Assembly: GCA_021413975.1 (NCBI GenBank)
Contig: JAIOPJ010000012.1
Coordinates: 1 to 42,355 of the forward strand
Source of the DNA: Gemmatimonadota bacterium
Lineage (GTDB): Bacteria; Gemmatimonadota; Gemmatimonadetes; Gemmatimonadales; Gemmatimonadaceae
Direction: 5' to 3'
DNA length: 42,355 nucleotides
Shown here piece by piece: positions 6,813 through 15,978 of the stretch (position 1 is its first letter; every line of letters starts with the position of its first letter). The notes under the pieces are model-generated. The model did no database searches. It was not told the origin of the DNA and worked only from the letters and a program-made list of their open reading frames with translations. The position numbers and the translations under genes are program-made.

Positions 6813-7556
6813 ATGACCGCCAACGAACTCCTTGCCCAGCTCCGCGTGAACGGTGCGATCCCGCGCCACGTCGCCATCATCATGGATGGCAACGGGCGCT
6901 GGGCGCGCGAACGGATGCTGCCGCGGCCCCTGGGGCACCGCAGCGGGATGAAGTCGGTGCGCGAGGTGGTCGAAGGCGCGCTCGAGGCGGGCGTCGAGTA
7001 CCTCTCGCTCTTCGCGTTCTCGCAGGAGAACTGGCAGCGGCCGCCGGTGGAGATCAGCGCGCTCATGTCGCTGCTCGAGGAGTACATCCAGCGCGAGGCC
7101 GACGAACTCGAGGGGCAGGGCGTTCGGGTGCGCGTGCTCGGCGACATCGACCGGCTCGCCCCGGCGGCCCGGGCCGCGGTGGACCGCGTCACCGCGCAGA
7201 CGGCGCACAACTCGAAGCTCACGCTCAATCTCTTCATCTCGTACGGGTCACGCGCCGAGTTGGTCCGTGCCGCCCGGCGGATCGCCGACGAGGTGCAGGC
7301 CGGCACGTTGCGGCCCGAGCAGGTGGACGAGGCCGCGTTCGCCGAGCGCCTCTACACCGCCGACTGCCCCGATCCCGACCTGTTGATCCGCACCTCGGGG
7401 GAGCAGCGCATCAGCAACTTCCTGCTCTGGCAGCTGGCCTACACCGAGCTCCTCATCTCGCCGGTGCTCTGGCCCGATTTCGGCCGCACGAACCTGTACG
7501 AGGCGATCCTCGACTTCCAGAACCGCGACCGCCGGTTCGGCCGCGTCCCCGCCTGA
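6813..7556 (+). CDS. uppS: Isoprenyl transferase (undecaprenyl diphosphate synthase)
   Basis: This cis-prenyltransferase makes undecaprenyl diphosphate, the lipid carrier for peptidoglycan and other envelope polymers. The 247-residue product has the catalytic HVAIIMDGNGRWA motif (Asp near residue 27). It also has FAFSQENW, the SYGSRAELV segment and the diagnostic DLLIRTSGEQRISNFLLWQ signature near residue 190. Family length is about 240-250. It starts 28 bases after frr and is followed by cdsA, a common pairing. Confidence 0.96.
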   Translation: MTANELLAQLRVNGAIPRHVAIIMDGNGRWARERMLPRPLGHRSGMKSVREVVEGALEAGVEYLSLFAFSQENWQRPPVEISALMSLLEEYIQREADELEGQGVRVRVLGDIDRLAPAARAAVDRVTAQTAHNSKLTLNLFISYGSRAELVRAARRIADEVQAGTLRPEQVDEAAFAERLYTADCPDPDLLIRTSGEQRISNFLLWQLAYTELLISPVLWPDFGRTNLYEAILDFQNRDRRFGRVPA

Positions 7557-7572
7557 CCCAGAGCGCGTCCGC

Positions 7573-8427
7573 ATGTCGGAGCTGACCAAGCGCGTCCTCT
7601 TCGCGGTCGCCGCGATCCCCGTGGTCGCGGCCGCCGTCTGGTACGGGGGCGCGGCCCTCGCGGCCCTGCTCTCGGTCGCGGCCGCGCTCGCGGCGTGGGA
7701 GTACGGCCGTCTCGCGGACGCCGCCGGATCGCGGCCCATGAAGGCCTGGGGCGTGGTCCTGGCGGCGCTGGTGCCCCTGGGGGCACACGCGGTGAGACTC
7801 GGGCTCTGGGTGCCGCCGCTCGGCATGGTCGCGCTCCTGGCGCCGCTGCTGCTCACCGTCGCGCTCTGGACGCGCGGCGTCACCGGCCGGCCGATCGAGT
7901 CGGTGGCGACGACGCTCTTCGGGGCCTGGTACACGGGCGGCATGCTCGCGTTCGGCTATGCCCTGCGCTATCACCGCTTCGCGATCGACGCCACCGCCGG
8001 CACGCTGCTGCTCATGCTGCCGCTGGTGCTCACCTGGCTCAATGACAGCGGCGCCTTCTTCTTCGGCAAGACGTTCGGCAAGCGGAAGCTCATGCCGTCG
8101 GTGAGTCCCGGGAAGACCATCGCCGGCGCCGTGGGCGCGGTGGGAACGACCGTCGTCGCGACCTGGGCGTACTTCACCTTCCTGTTGCAGCCGTACGCGC
8201 GGCTCGGGCTCTCGATCACGGGCCTGTTGATCTTCGGCGTCGCGATGAGCGCGGCCGCGCAGGTGGGCGACCTCGCGGAGTCGATGCTCAAGCGTCAGGC
8301 GGGCGTGAAGGACAGCTCCACGCTCATTCCCGGGCATGGCGGCGTGCTCGACCGCGTGGACTCGCTGCTCTTCACGATCCCGCTCGCGTACGTGCTGCTC
8401 GACCTCCTGCTCACGGTGGGTGCGTGA
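7573..8427 (+). CDS. cdsA: Phosphatidate cytidylyltransferase
   Basis: This integral membrane enzyme makes CDP-diacylglycerol from phosphatidate and CTP, the branch point of phospholipid synthesis. The 284-residue product has about seven to eight hydrophobic segments. Near its C-terminus is the CdsA signature (KRQAGVKDSS, then IPGHGGVLDRVD) with its metal-binding acidic residues, and the WLNDSGAFFFGK segment lies mid-protein. Its stop codon overlaps the dxr start (GTGA, 8424-8427). Confidence 0.95.
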   Translation: MSELTKRVLFAVAAIPVVAAAVWYGGAALAALLSVAAALAAWEYGRLADAAGSRPMKAWGVVLAALVPLGAHAVRLGLWVPPLGMVALLAPLLLTVALWTRGVTGRPIESVATTLFGAWYTGGMLAFGYALRYHRFAIDATAGTLLLMLPLVLTWLNDSGAFFFGKTFGKRKLMPSVSPGKTIAGAVGAVGTTVVATWAYFTFLLQPYARLGLSITGLLIFGVAMSAAAQVGDLAESMLKRQAGVKDSSTLIPGHGGVLDRVDSLLFTIPLAYVLLDLLLTVGA

Positions 8428-9587
8428 GCGGACCGACCGGCATCGCGCTCCTCGGCGCGACCGGTTCGATCGGCGAGACCGCGCAGCGCGTGGTCTCGCG
8501 ACATCCCGACCGGTTCCGCTTCGCCGCGATGACGGCGCACGGGAACCGGCCCGCGCTCGAGATCGCGGCGGCCCGCTGGAAGCCCTCGCTCGTGGGGCTC
8601 GTGAACGGCGGCGGTGCGCCGCTCCCTGCGGGATGGTGCCACGGACGCGAATGCCTCGTGCAGGCCGCGACACACCCCGATGCCGCGATCGTGCTGAACG
8701 CCGTCGTCGGTGCCGCCGGCCTCGAGGCGACGCTCGCCGCGGTCTCGGCCGGCAAGCGCGTCGCGCTCGCGAACAAGGAATCCCTGGTCGTCGGCGGCGC
8801 ACTGATGGAGCGTGCCGCGCGAGCGAGCGGGGGCGGCCAGGTGGTGCCGGTGGATTCCGAGCATTCGGCGCTGCTCCAGTGCCTCGCCGGGCGCGTCGGA
8901 GGCGACGGACCGGGACTGCTGCCCGTCGCGGGCGTGCGCCGCTTCATCATCACCGCCTCCGGGGGCCCGTTCCGCGCCTGGGAGAGCGAGCGGATCCGCG
9001 GTGCCAGGCTCGAGGACGCGCTCAACCACCCCACCTGGTCGATGGGCCGGAAGATCACCGTCGACAGCGCCTCGCTCGCCAACAAGGCGCTCGAGGTGAT
9101 CGAGGCCCATGTGCTCTTCGGCGTGCCGTACGACCGGATCGAGGTGGTGGTGCACCCCCAGAGCATCGTGCACTCGATGGTCGAGTTCGAGGACGGGAGC
9201 GTGATCGCGCAGCTGGGCGTGCCGTCGATGGAACTCCCCGTGCTGTATGCGCTCGGCTATCCGGACCGGCTCGAGGACCACGGGGTACCACGCTTCGATC
9301 CCGTCGCGTCGAGCCCGCTGACCTTCGAGCCGGTGCGGCACGACGCCTTCCCGACGCTCGGTCTCGGTGTCGCGGCAGGCCGGCGGGGCGGGGCCGCGCC
9401 GGCGGTGTTCAATGCGGCCAACGAGGCCGCGGTCTCGCGCTTCCTCGACGGCTCGCTCTCGTTCGGCGGCATCCCGGGTGCGATCGAGTCGGCACTGACT
9501 CGCCTCGGGGACCGTTCTGGAGATGACCTTCCCGCGTTGCTCGCGGCCGATGCCGCGGCGCGCATCCTCGTGCAGGAGTTCCGCTGA
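8424..9587 (+). CDS. dxr: 1-deoxy-D-xylulose 5-phosphate reductoisomerase
   Basis: Dxr catalyses the committed step of the MEP isoprenoid pathway, converting DXP to MEP with NADPH. The 387-residue product has the N-terminal NADPH-binding GATGSIGETA, the ANKESLVVGG loop, the metal-binding PVDSEHSALLQCL, TASGGPFR and NHPTWSMGRKITVDSAS. The position beside uppS, which consumes MEP-derived precursors, makes pathway sense. The GTG start overlaps the cdsA stop, and the dxr stop overlaps the next gene by one base (TGATG). Confidence 0.97.
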   Translation: MSGPTGIALLGATGSIGETAQRVVSRHPDRFRFAAMTAHGNRPALEIAAARWKPSLVGLVNGGGAPLPAGWCHGRECLVQAATHPDAAIVLNAVVGAAGLEATLAAVSAGKRVALANKESLVVGGALMERAARASGGGQVVPVDSEHSALLQCLAGRVGGDGPGLLPVAGVRRFIITASGGPFRAWESERIRGARLEDALNHPTWSMGRKITVDSASLANKALEVIEAHVLFGVPYDRIEVVVHPQSIVHSMVEFEDGSVIAQLGVPSMELPVLYALGYPDRLEDHGVPRFDPVASSPLTFEPVRHDAFPTLGLGVAAGRRGGAAPAVFNAANEAAVSRFLDGSLSFGGIPGAIESALTRLGDRSGDDLPALLAADAAARILVQEFR

Positions 9588-10744
9588 TGCTGAGTTGGCT
9601 CGCTCCGTTGCTGGTGCTCGGCCTCGTGATCTTCGTGCACGAGCTGGGGCATTTCCTCGCCGCCAAGTGGGCGGGCGTCTACGCGCCCCGCTTCTCGCTC
9701 GGCTGGGGCACGCCGCTGGTGAGCTTCCGCCGCGGCGAGACCGAGTACGCCCTCTCCTGGCTGCCGATCGGCGGCTATGTGCGCATGGCGAGCAAGGAGG
9801 ACGAGACGGCCGCGGTCCTCGAGGGAGGCGCCGAGGCGCCGGAGGCGGAGAAGTCGAAGCACTGGGACGAGGAGTCGATGATCCCGCACGGGCCGAAGCC
9901 GATCCACGCCGACCGCTGGTTCGAGTCGAAGCGGCTCGTGCCGCGCCTGGTGATCCTGCTCGCGGGCGTGTTCATGAACGTCGTGCTCGCGCTGACCGTG
10001 ACCACCGGTGTGGTCGGCTGGTACGGCAAGGGCTATCTGACGCCGGTGATCGACACCGTCGTCGCCGGGAAGCCGGCGGCACTGGCGGGGATGCAGACGG
10101 GTGACAGCGTGGTCGCGATCGACGGGAAGCCGGTGACCCGGTGGGACGAGGTGCTCGACGCCGTCTCGGCGGCGCCGGGGAAGGCCATCACGATCGGTGT
10201 CGTCCGTGGCATCGGTCGCGAGACGGTCGTCATGACGCCCGAGGCTCAGGAGGTCGCGACCGCCACGGGTGAGAAGCGAGTGGTCGGGCGGATCGGCGTC
10301 GGTGTGCGGCAGAACATCGTCCGGGAGCCGGTCACGGCCGGCGAAGCCGTGCGGGGCGGCTGGACGCTCACGTGGGCGATGGCCGGCAACGTGGTGAAGA
10401 CCCTCGGGAACCTCTTCAGCGGTCAGGTCTCGGTCTCGCAGCTCGGCGGTCCGGTAGAGATCGCCCGGTCGAGCGTGGCGGCGGCGCAGACGGGGGGAGA
10501 GAGCCTCTGGATGCTGATCGCGTTCCTCAGCATCAACCTGGCGGTGCTGAACCTGCTGCCGATCCCGCTGCTGGACGGGGGTCAGATCCTGCTGCAGGTG
10601 GCCGAGAGCGTGTGGCGCAAGCCGTTCCACCCGATGGTGAAGGAGTGGTATGCGCGGATCGGGTTGGTGGCGATCGGAGCGCTCTTCCTGACGGTGACGT
10701 TCAACGACCTGAAGCGGCTGGTGATGGGGTGGATCGGGGGCTGA
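9587..10744 (+). CDS. rseP: RIP metalloprotease RseP (site-2 protease family)
   Basis: This is an intramembrane zinc protease that cleaves anti-sigma factors or other membrane proteins within the bilayer. The 385-residue product has the HELGH zinc motif in its first helix (residues 18-22), one PDZ-like domain around residues 150-235, and the second catalytic segment with NLLPIPLLDGG. Four transmembrane segments are apparent. Only one PDZ domain is visible, where E. coli RseP has two. It is the last gene of the uppS-cdsA-dxr-rseP cluster. Confidence 0.95.
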   Translation: MLSWLAPLLVLGLVIFVHELGHFLAAKWAGVYAPRFSLGWGTPLVSFRRGETEYALSWLPIGGYVRMASKEDETAAVLEGGAEAPEAEKSKHWDEESMIPHGPKPIHADRWFESKRLVPRLVILLAGVFMNVVLALTVTTGVVGWYGKGYLTPVIDTVVAGKPAALAGMQTGDSVVAIDGKPVTRWDEVLDAVSAAPGKAITIGVVRGIGRETVVMTPEAQEVATATGEKRVVGRIGVGVRQNIVREPVTAGEAVRGGWTLTWAMAGNVVKTLGNLFSGQVSVSQLGGPVEIARSSVAAAQTGGESLWMLIAFLSINLAVLNLLPIPLLDGGQILLQVAESVWRKPFHPMVKEWYARIGLVAIGALFLTVTFNDLKRLVMGWIGG

Positions 10745-10810
10745 CGCGGCCGCCGGGACCCGGATTCCGCGAGGTCCCGGAACGGGGGGTATCTCTTGCC
10801 GCGGTGGGGC

Positions 10811-10839
10811 TTTACAGGCCCCGCCCGGACCGCTAAGTT
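10811..10839 (+). promoter_or_regulatory. Predicted promoter of rpsO-pnp
   Basis: The -35 TTTACA (10811-10816) and -10 TAAGTT (10834-10839) are separated by exactly 17 bases. The predicted leader to rpsO is about 57 bases. The -10 is identical to that of the mreB promoter at 21786. Confidence 0.7.
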
Positions 10840-10902
10840 TCCGTGCTACAACGGAACCGGCATTTCAATAACGCACTGCGCTCGCAGGCAAGGATTTCAG
10901 GG

Positions 10903-11163
10903 ATGGCGTTCGTCAAGACGGCAGCGATCGATGCTCATCGCAAGCACGAGACCGACACGGGCTCGTCACAGGTGCAGGTCGCGGTGCTCACGGAGCGGAT
11001 CAACTACCTCACTGAGCACTTCCGGGCGCACAAGAAGGACCACCACGGTCGCCGTGGGCTCCTCCGGATGGTCGGCCAGCGTCGCCGCCACCTCGACTAC
11101 CTGAAGCGAACGCGGATCGACGCCTACCGCAAGCTCGTCGCCGATCTCGGCCTGCGCTACTAA
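10903..11163 (+). CDS. rpsO: 30S ribosomal protein S15
   Basis: S15 binds 16S rRNA directly and bridges to the large subunit. The 86-residue product covers the whole family (about 88 residues): [15 protein letters not shown], the [19 protein letters not shown] segment with the rRNA-contacting His/Asp residues, and the [10 protein letters not shown] motif. An in-frame ATG at 10843 exists upstream, but the ATG at 10903 gives the standard N-terminus and has AAGGA about nine bases upstream. It pairs with pnp, as in many bacteria. Confidence 0.97.
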   Translation: MAFVKTAAIDAHRKHETDTGSSQVQVAVLTERINYLTEHFRAHKKDHHGRRGLLRMVGQRRRHLDYLKRTRIDAYRKLVADLGLRY

Positions 11164-11175
11164 GCGCCCCACTCA

Positions 11176-11217
11176 CACGAGCGCGCGACCGCACTGAAGC
11201 GGATCGCGCGCTTCGTG
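11176..11217 (+). promoter_or_regulatory. Strong hairpin between rpsO and pnp
   Basis: CACGA-GCGCGCGA-CCGC (11176-11192) pairs with GCGG-TCGCGCGC-TCGTG across a 6-base loop (ACTGAA), giving 17 base pairs with two single-base bulges. No T-run follows. In E. coli the rpsO-pnp gap carries an RNase III-cut hairpin through which PNPase represses its own mRNA. By position this could play the same part; that role is inferred. Confidence 0.65.
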
Positions 11218-11240
11218 TACCGATCAGAGAAAAAACCGAA

Positions 11241-13457
11241 ATGATGCATCGTATCGAGCGGACCTTCGCTGGCCGCACCCTCTCCATCGAGACCGGGCGC
11301 ATGGCCAAGCAGGCCGCGGGCTCCGCCCTCGTGACCTACGGCGAGACCATGATCCTCGCCGCCGTGACCGTCAGCGAGAAGAAGAGTCCGCTGCCGTTCT
11401 TCCCGCTGACCGTCGAGTACAAGGAGAAGACCTACGCCGCGGGCAAGATCGCGGGGGGCTTCATCAAGCGCGAAGGCCGTCCGCGCGACGAGGAGATCCT
11501 CTCCTGCCGGATCATCGACCGCTCCATCCGGCCGCTCTTCCCGGAAGGCTTCCAGAACGAGGTGCAGGTCGTCCTGTACGTCCTCTCGGCCGACCAGGAG
11601 AATGACGCCGACGTGCTCGGCCTGCTCGCCGCCTCGTTCGCGCTGAGCGCCAGCAAGATCCCGTTCGCGGGCCCGATCGCCGGCGTGCGCGTGGGCCGCG
11701 TGGAGTCCAAGTGGCTCCTCAACCCGACCTTCCAGGCGCTCGAGTTCAGCGACATCGACATGATCGTCGCCGGCACCGCCGATTCGATCATGATGGTCGA
11801 AGGTGGCGCGCTCGAAGTCTCCGAAGAGGATGTCGTGGAAGGCCTCACGATCGCCCAGCGCGGCCTGAAGGAACTGGTCGCCATGCAGGAGGAGCTCCTC
11901 AAGAAGCTCAAGGTCGAGAAGATGGCGTGGTCGGGCGTCGAGATCCCCGACGACGTGCGCAAGACGGTCACCAAGGCCGCCCAGAAGCGCATCGACGCCG
12001 CGATCAACCAGAAGTACAAGGCGACGCGCATCCAGGCCGTGGAGAAGGTGAAGGGCGAGGTGAAGGACGAGATGGTCGCCGTCCTCGCGCCCGAGCACCT
12101 CCCGCACGTCGGCAGCATCGTCGGCGACATCGAGTACGCCTCGCTCCGCGCGCAGGTGCTCGACACCGGCCTCCGCGTCGACGGCCGCAAGCCGAACGTC
12201 GTCCGCGACATCTCGGTCGACACCTCGCTCCTCCCCCGCGCGCACGGCTCGGCGCTCTTCACGCGCGGCCAGACGCAGGCCCTCGTGGTCGCGACGCTCG
12301 GCACCGCCAGCGATTCGCAGCGCGTGGACTCGATCGACAGCGCGAAGGAGACGACCAAGTCCTTCATGCTCCACTACAACTTCCCGCCGTTCTGCACCGG
12401 CGAGGCCAAGCCGATGCGCGGCACCGGCCGTCGCGAGATCGGTCACGGCATGCTCGCCGAGCGCGCGATCCAGGGCGTGCTCCCGCCGTTCGAGGAGTTC
12501 CCGTACACCATCCGCATCGTCTCCGAGGTCCTCGAGTCCAACGGCTCGTCGTCCATGGCGTCGGTCTGCGGCGGCTCGCTCGCCTGCTTCGACGCGGGCA
12601 TCCCGCTCAAGGCCCCCGTGGCCGGCGTGGCGATGGGCCTGATCAAGGAAGGCAAGAAGTACGCGATCCTCACCGACATCCTCGGCACCGAGGATCACCT
12701 CGGCGACATGGACTTCAAGGTCGCGGGCTCCAAGGCCGGCATCACCTCGATCCAGATGGACATCAAGATCCAGGGGCTCGACCTGAAGATCATGACCGAA
12801 GCGCTGGCGCAGGCCAAGGAAGGCCGCCTGCACATCCTCGGCGAGATGGACAAGGCGCTGCCGACCGTGCGTCCTGAGCTCTCGAAGTGGGCGCCGCGCA
12901 TCGTCACGATGATGATCAACCCCGAGAAGATCGGCGACCTGATCGGACCGAAGGGCAAGACGATCCGCGGGATCCAGGACGAGACCGGTGCCGAGCTCAC
13001 GGTCGACGATTCGGGCCTGGTCACGATCGCCGCCGTCGGCGGCGAGGCGATGGAGCGCGCGCGCCAGATGGTGCAGGCGATCACCGCCGAGCCGGTGGTG
13101 GGCGAGACCTACATGGGCACGGTGAAGTCGGTGACGGCGTTCGGCGCCTTCGTCGAGATCATGCCCGGCACCGAGGCGCTCCTCCACGTCTCCGAGATGC
13201 GCCACACGCGCGTCGAGAAGCCGGAGGACGTGGTGAAGAAGGGCGAGCAGGTGTCGGTCAAGCTCATCGATCGCGACGAGCGTGGCCGTCTCCGGCTCTC
13301 CATGAAGGCGCTCCTGCCGAAGCCCGAGGGCACGCCCGATGCGGCGCCTGCCGGTGAAGGCGCCGGGAGCAGCGAGGGTGGCTCGAGCGAGGAACGTCCG
13401 CGCAGCGACCGCCCGCGGGGCGGTGGCGACCGTCGTGGCGGCCGCGGAGGCCGGTAG
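11241..13457 (+). CDS. pnp: Polyribonucleotide nucleotidyltransferase (PNPase)
   Basis: PNPase is a trimeric 3'-5' exoribonuclease that uses phosphate to degrade mRNA. The 738-residue protein has the full domain order: two RNase PH domains separated by a helical domain, then a KH domain (around residues 555-615, with IGPKGKTIRGI) and an S1 RNA-binding domain (around 620-690, with GTVKSVTAFGAFVEI). The tail is rich in Ser, Glu, Arg and Gly and ends in an RGG-like stretch. It is the downstream partner of rpsO, with the hairpin at 11176 in its leader. Confidence 0.97.
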   Translation: MMHRIERTFAGRTLSIETGRMAKQAAGSALVTYGETMILAAVTVSEKKSPLPFFPLTVEYKEKTYAAGKIAGGFIKREGRPRDEEILSCRIIDRSIRPLFPEGFQNEVQVVLYVLSADQENDADVLGLLAASFALSASKIPFAGPIAGVRVGRVESKWLLNPTFQALEFSDIDMIVAGTADSIMMVEGGALEVSEEDVVEGLTIAQRGLKELVAMQEELLKKLKVEKMAWSGVEIPDDVRKTVTKAAQKRIDAAINQKYKATRIQAVEKVKGEVKDEMVAVLAPEHLPHVGSIVGDIEYASLRAQVLDTGLRVDGRKPNVVRDISVDTSLLPRAHGSALFTRGQTQALVVATLGTASDSQRVDSIDSAKETTKSFMLHYNFPPFCTGEAKPMRGTGRREIGHGMLAERAIQGVLPPFEEFPYTIRIVSEVLESNGSSSMASVCGGSLACFDAGIPLKAPVAGVAMGLIKEGKKYAILTDILGTEDHLGDMDFKVAGSKAGITSIQMDIKIQGLDLKIMTEALAQAKEGRLHILGEMDKALPTVRPELSKWAPRIVTMMINPEKIGDLIGPKGKTIRGIQDETGAELTVDDSGLVTIAAVGGEAMERARQMVQAITAEPVVGETYMGTVKSVTAFGAFVEIMPGTEALLHVSEMRHTRVEKPEDVVKKGEQVSVKLIDRDERGRLRLSMKALLPKPEGTPDAAPAGEGAGSSEGGSSEERPRSDRPRGGGDRRGGRGGR

Positions 13458-13462
13458 CACGA

Positions 13463-14740
13463 GTGATCGAGGCCTCCGTCTCCACCTCCGCGCTCCCTGA
13501 GCGCGGCGTGCAGCGGACGGTCCTCCCGAACGGACTGACCGTACTCTCGGAATTCATGCCGGGAGTGCGGTCAGTGTCGTTGGGGGCGTGGGTGCGCGCC
13601 GCCTCCCTCCACGAGACGCGCGAACAGATGGGGGTCTCGCACCTCCTCGAGCACATGGTGTTCAAGGGGTCCGAGCGCCGGTCGGCCAAGGAGATCGCGC
13701 TCTCGCTCGAGGCGCTGGGCGGGTCGCTCGACGCCTATACGGGGCGCGAGCACACGGCCTTCCAGGCGCGGGTGCTCGACGAGCACCTGCCGCAGGCCGC
13801 CGACGTGATCTTCGACCTGATGTTCCGGCCCGCGTTGCGGCAGGCCGACCTCGAGCTCGAGCGCGGCGTGGTCCTCGAGGAGATCTCGATGGTCGACGAC
13901 ACGCCGGACGACGTCGTCTTCGAGCTGCACAACGCGGCGCTCTGGGGCGACCATCCGTTCGGCTATTCGATCCTCGGCACGCCGGAGACGGTCGGAGCGC
14001 TCGGGCTCGGCGATCTCCGGGCGTTGCACGAACGGGCGTACCGGGCCTCGAACGTGATCGTGGCGGCCTCGGGGAACGTGCGGCACGACCAGCTGCTCGC
14101 CGCGCTGCGAACGGCGGGGTGGGATGCGCTGCCCGGCGGCGCCGCGGCGCCGATCCGCGTGCCTCCGGCGCGCCCCGCCGCGCCGAGCGACCGGGCGGTC
14201 GAGCGCGACTCGCAACAGATGCACCTGGTCTTCGGCAACGTGATCGTGCCGCACGGCGATCCGCGGCGGCATGCGTTGATGCTCGTGAGTTCGCTCTTCG
14301 GTGGCGGCATGAGCTCGCGCCTCTTCCAGCGGGTCCGCGAGGAGCTCGGGCTGGCCTACTCGGTACATGGATTCCAGAGCTTCCACGTGACCGCGGGTGC
14401 GCAGGGGATCTATGTCGGTTGTGCGCCGGAGCGGGCCGAGGAGGCCGCGGAGGCGGTGCGCGCCGAGCTGTCGTCGCTCGTGGAGCGGGGAATCCCCGAC
14501 GACGAGCTGGCGATGGGGAAGCAGCAGTTGAAGGGGCAGATCACGCTCTCCATGGAGAGCGTCTCGTCGCGCATGTACCGCGCGGCGGCGGTCGACCTGT
14601 TCAACGAACCCTACCGCCCGCTCGACGAGGTCCTGGCCCGCGTGGACGCGGTGTCGGCGGGCGAGGTGGCCGCGGTCTGCCGGGACTTCTTTGCGGTGGA
14701 GCAGCAGACCGTGGTACGTTTGGGTCCTCTGTTGGGCTGA
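13463..14740 (+). CDS. M16-family zinc peptidase (processing-peptidase-like)
   Basis: The 425-residue protein has the inverted zinc motif HLLEH at residues 60-64 (HxxEH). About 75 residues later comes the third ligand region, LERGVVLEEI (Glu 139/140), so the catalytic site is intact. The second half carries the usual inactive M16 domain with the Arg/Tyr segment around SRLFQRVREELGLAYSVHGF. This size matches single-chain M16B peptidases, which commonly follow pnp in bacteria. It lacks an obvious signal peptide. The GTG start is six bases after the pnp stop, suggesting co-transcription. The substrate is unknown. Confidence 0.92.
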   Translation: MIEASVSTSALPERGVQRTVLPNGLTVLSEFMPGVRSVSLGAWVRAASLHETREQMGVSHLLEHMVFKGSERRSAKEIALSLEALGGSLDAYTGREHTAFQARVLDEHLPQAADVIFDLMFRPALRQADLELERGVVLEEISMVDDTPDDVVFELHNAALWGDHPFGYSILGTPETVGALGLGDLRALHERAYRASNVIVAASGNVRHDQLLAALRTAGWDALPGGAAAPIRVPPARPAAPSDRAVERDSQQMHLVFGNVIVPHGDPRRHALMLVSSLFGGGMSSRLFQRVREELGLAYSVHGFQSFHVTAGAQGIYVGCAPERAEEAAEAVRAELSSLVERGIPDDELAMGKQQLKGQITLSMESVSSRMYRAAAVDLFNEPYRPLDEVLARVDAVSAGEVAAVCRDFFAVEQQTVVRLGPLLG

Positions 14741-14747
14741 AGGCTCG

Positions 14748-14825
14748 AGGATGAAGGCCCGAGGAACCCGCCATCGCCACGGCGGACCGAGGTGCCGGCC
14801 TCCTTCAACATTCAACATTCATCCT
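14748..14825 (+). repeat. Inverted repeat in the M16 peptidase-ald gap
   Basis: AGGATGAA (14748-14755) is repeated inverted as TTCATCCT (14818-14825). A CCGCC/GGCGG stem and a tandem TTCAACA duplication lie between or beside the arms. The GATGAAGGC core also occurs in the rpsI-rpsB gap at 3444-3452, so this may belong to a dispersed intergenic repeat family. A terminator role is possible but unproven. Confidence 0.4.
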
Positions 14826-14835
14826 GAATCCTGAA

Positions 14836-15951
14836 ATGAAGATCGGAATCCCGAAGGAGATCAAGACCAACGAGAACCGCGTCTCGCTGGTCCCCGCCGG
14901 TGCCGAGGCGCTCGTCGCCGCCGGCCACACGGTCTACGTCGAGCAGAGCGCCGGTGAGGGCTCGGGCTTCTCGGACGAGCAGTACACGTCGGTCGGCGCC
15001 AAGCTGCTGCCGACGGCGGACGCGGTCTGGAAGGAAGCCGAGATGATCATCAAGGTGAAGGAGCCGATCGCGGTCGAGTGGCCGCGGATGAAGAAGGGGC
15101 AGACGATCTTCACCTACTTCCACTTCGCCGCCGACGAGAAGCTCACCAAGGCGCACATGGACTCGGGCGCGACCTGCATCGCGTACGAGACGGTCGAGCT
15201 CACCAACCGTGACCTGCCGCTGCTCATCCCGATGTCCGAGGTGGCGGGCCGCATGGCGGTGCAGGAGGGGGCCAAGTACCTCGAGAAGCTCTACGGCGGT
15301 CGTGGCGTGCTCCTGGGCGGCGTCCCCGGCGTTCCCCCGGCCAAGGTCGTGATCCTCGGCGGCGGCATCGTCGGCGTGAACGCGGCGAAGATGGCGGCCG
15401 GGCTCGGTGCCAAGGTGACCATCATGGACACCTCGCTGCCGCGGCTCCGGTACCTGAGCGACGTGATGCCGGCGAACGTGCAGATGATCTACTCCAACCG
15501 CGCGAACATCCTCGAGCAGATCTCGACGGCCGACCTCGTGGTCGGCGGCGTGCTGCTCCCGGGCGCGAAGGCGCCCAAGCTGATCCGTCGCGAGGACCTC
15601 AAGACGATGCGGCCGGGCTCGGTGATCGTGGACGTGGCGATCGACCAGGGCGGTTGCGTGGAGACGATCAAGGCGACGACGCACGAGAACCCGGTCTACA
15701 CGGTCGACGGGATCATCCACTACGGCGTGGCCAACATGCCGGGCGGCGTGCCGCGCACGTCGACGCTGGCGCTCACCAACGCGACCTTCCCGTATGCGTT
15801 CCGGCTCGCGAACAAGGGGTGGAAGCAGGCGCTCCGCGAGGACCCCGCGCTCGTGAAGGGGCTCAACGTCGTCGAGGGCAAGGTGACGTATCAGGGTGTC
15901 GCCGAGGCGTTCGGCATGGAGTACCACGCGCCGGAGCAGTTCCTCAAGTAG
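14836..15951 (+). CDS. ald: Alanine dehydrogenase
   Basis: This enzyme converts L-alanine and NAD+ reversibly to pyruvate, ammonia and NADH. The 371-residue product has the family N-terminus MKIGIPKEIKTNENRVSL. The catalytic Lys is in IIKVKEP (near residue 75) and the catalytic His in FTYFHFAAD (near 96). The NAD-binding VVILGGGIVGVNAA Rossmann motif is near residue 170, and HYGVANMPGGVPRTST follows. Length and motifs are complete. It stands between an M16 peptidase and a nutrient receptor and has a terminator-like hairpin after it, so it may be transcribed alone. No clear promoter was found. Confidence 0.97.
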   Translation: MKIGIPKEIKTNENRVSLVPAGAEALVAAGHTVYVEQSAGEGSGFSDEQYTSVGAKLLPTADAVWKEAEMIIKVKEPIAVEWPRMKKGQTIFTYFHFAADEKLTKAHMDSGATCIAYETVELTNRDLPLLIPMSEVAGRMAVQEGAKYLEKLYGGRGVLLGGVPGVPPAKVVILGGGIVGVNAAKMAAGLGAKVTIMDTSLPRLRYLSDVMPANVQMIYSNRANILEQISTADLVVGGVLLPGAKAPKLIRREDLKTMRPGSVIVDVAIDQGGCVETIKATTHENPVYTVDGIIHYGVANMPGGVPRTSTLALTNATFPYAFRLANKGWKQALREDPALVKGLNVVEGKVTYQGVAEAFGMEYHAPEQFLK

Positions 15952-15978
15952 CACGCTTCGCCGAGTCCGAGAGGGGGG

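Noticed and set aside
10843..10902. A longer rpsO product starting at 10843
   Set aside because: The extra 20 residues do not fit S15, and the region lies in the predicted leader; the ATG at 10903 gives the family N-terminus.
11160..13460. A 766-residue open frame on the minus strand opposite pnp
   Set aside because: It mirrors the pnp codons exactly, with low-complexity Arg/Leu/Asp runs, and is explained by codon bias.
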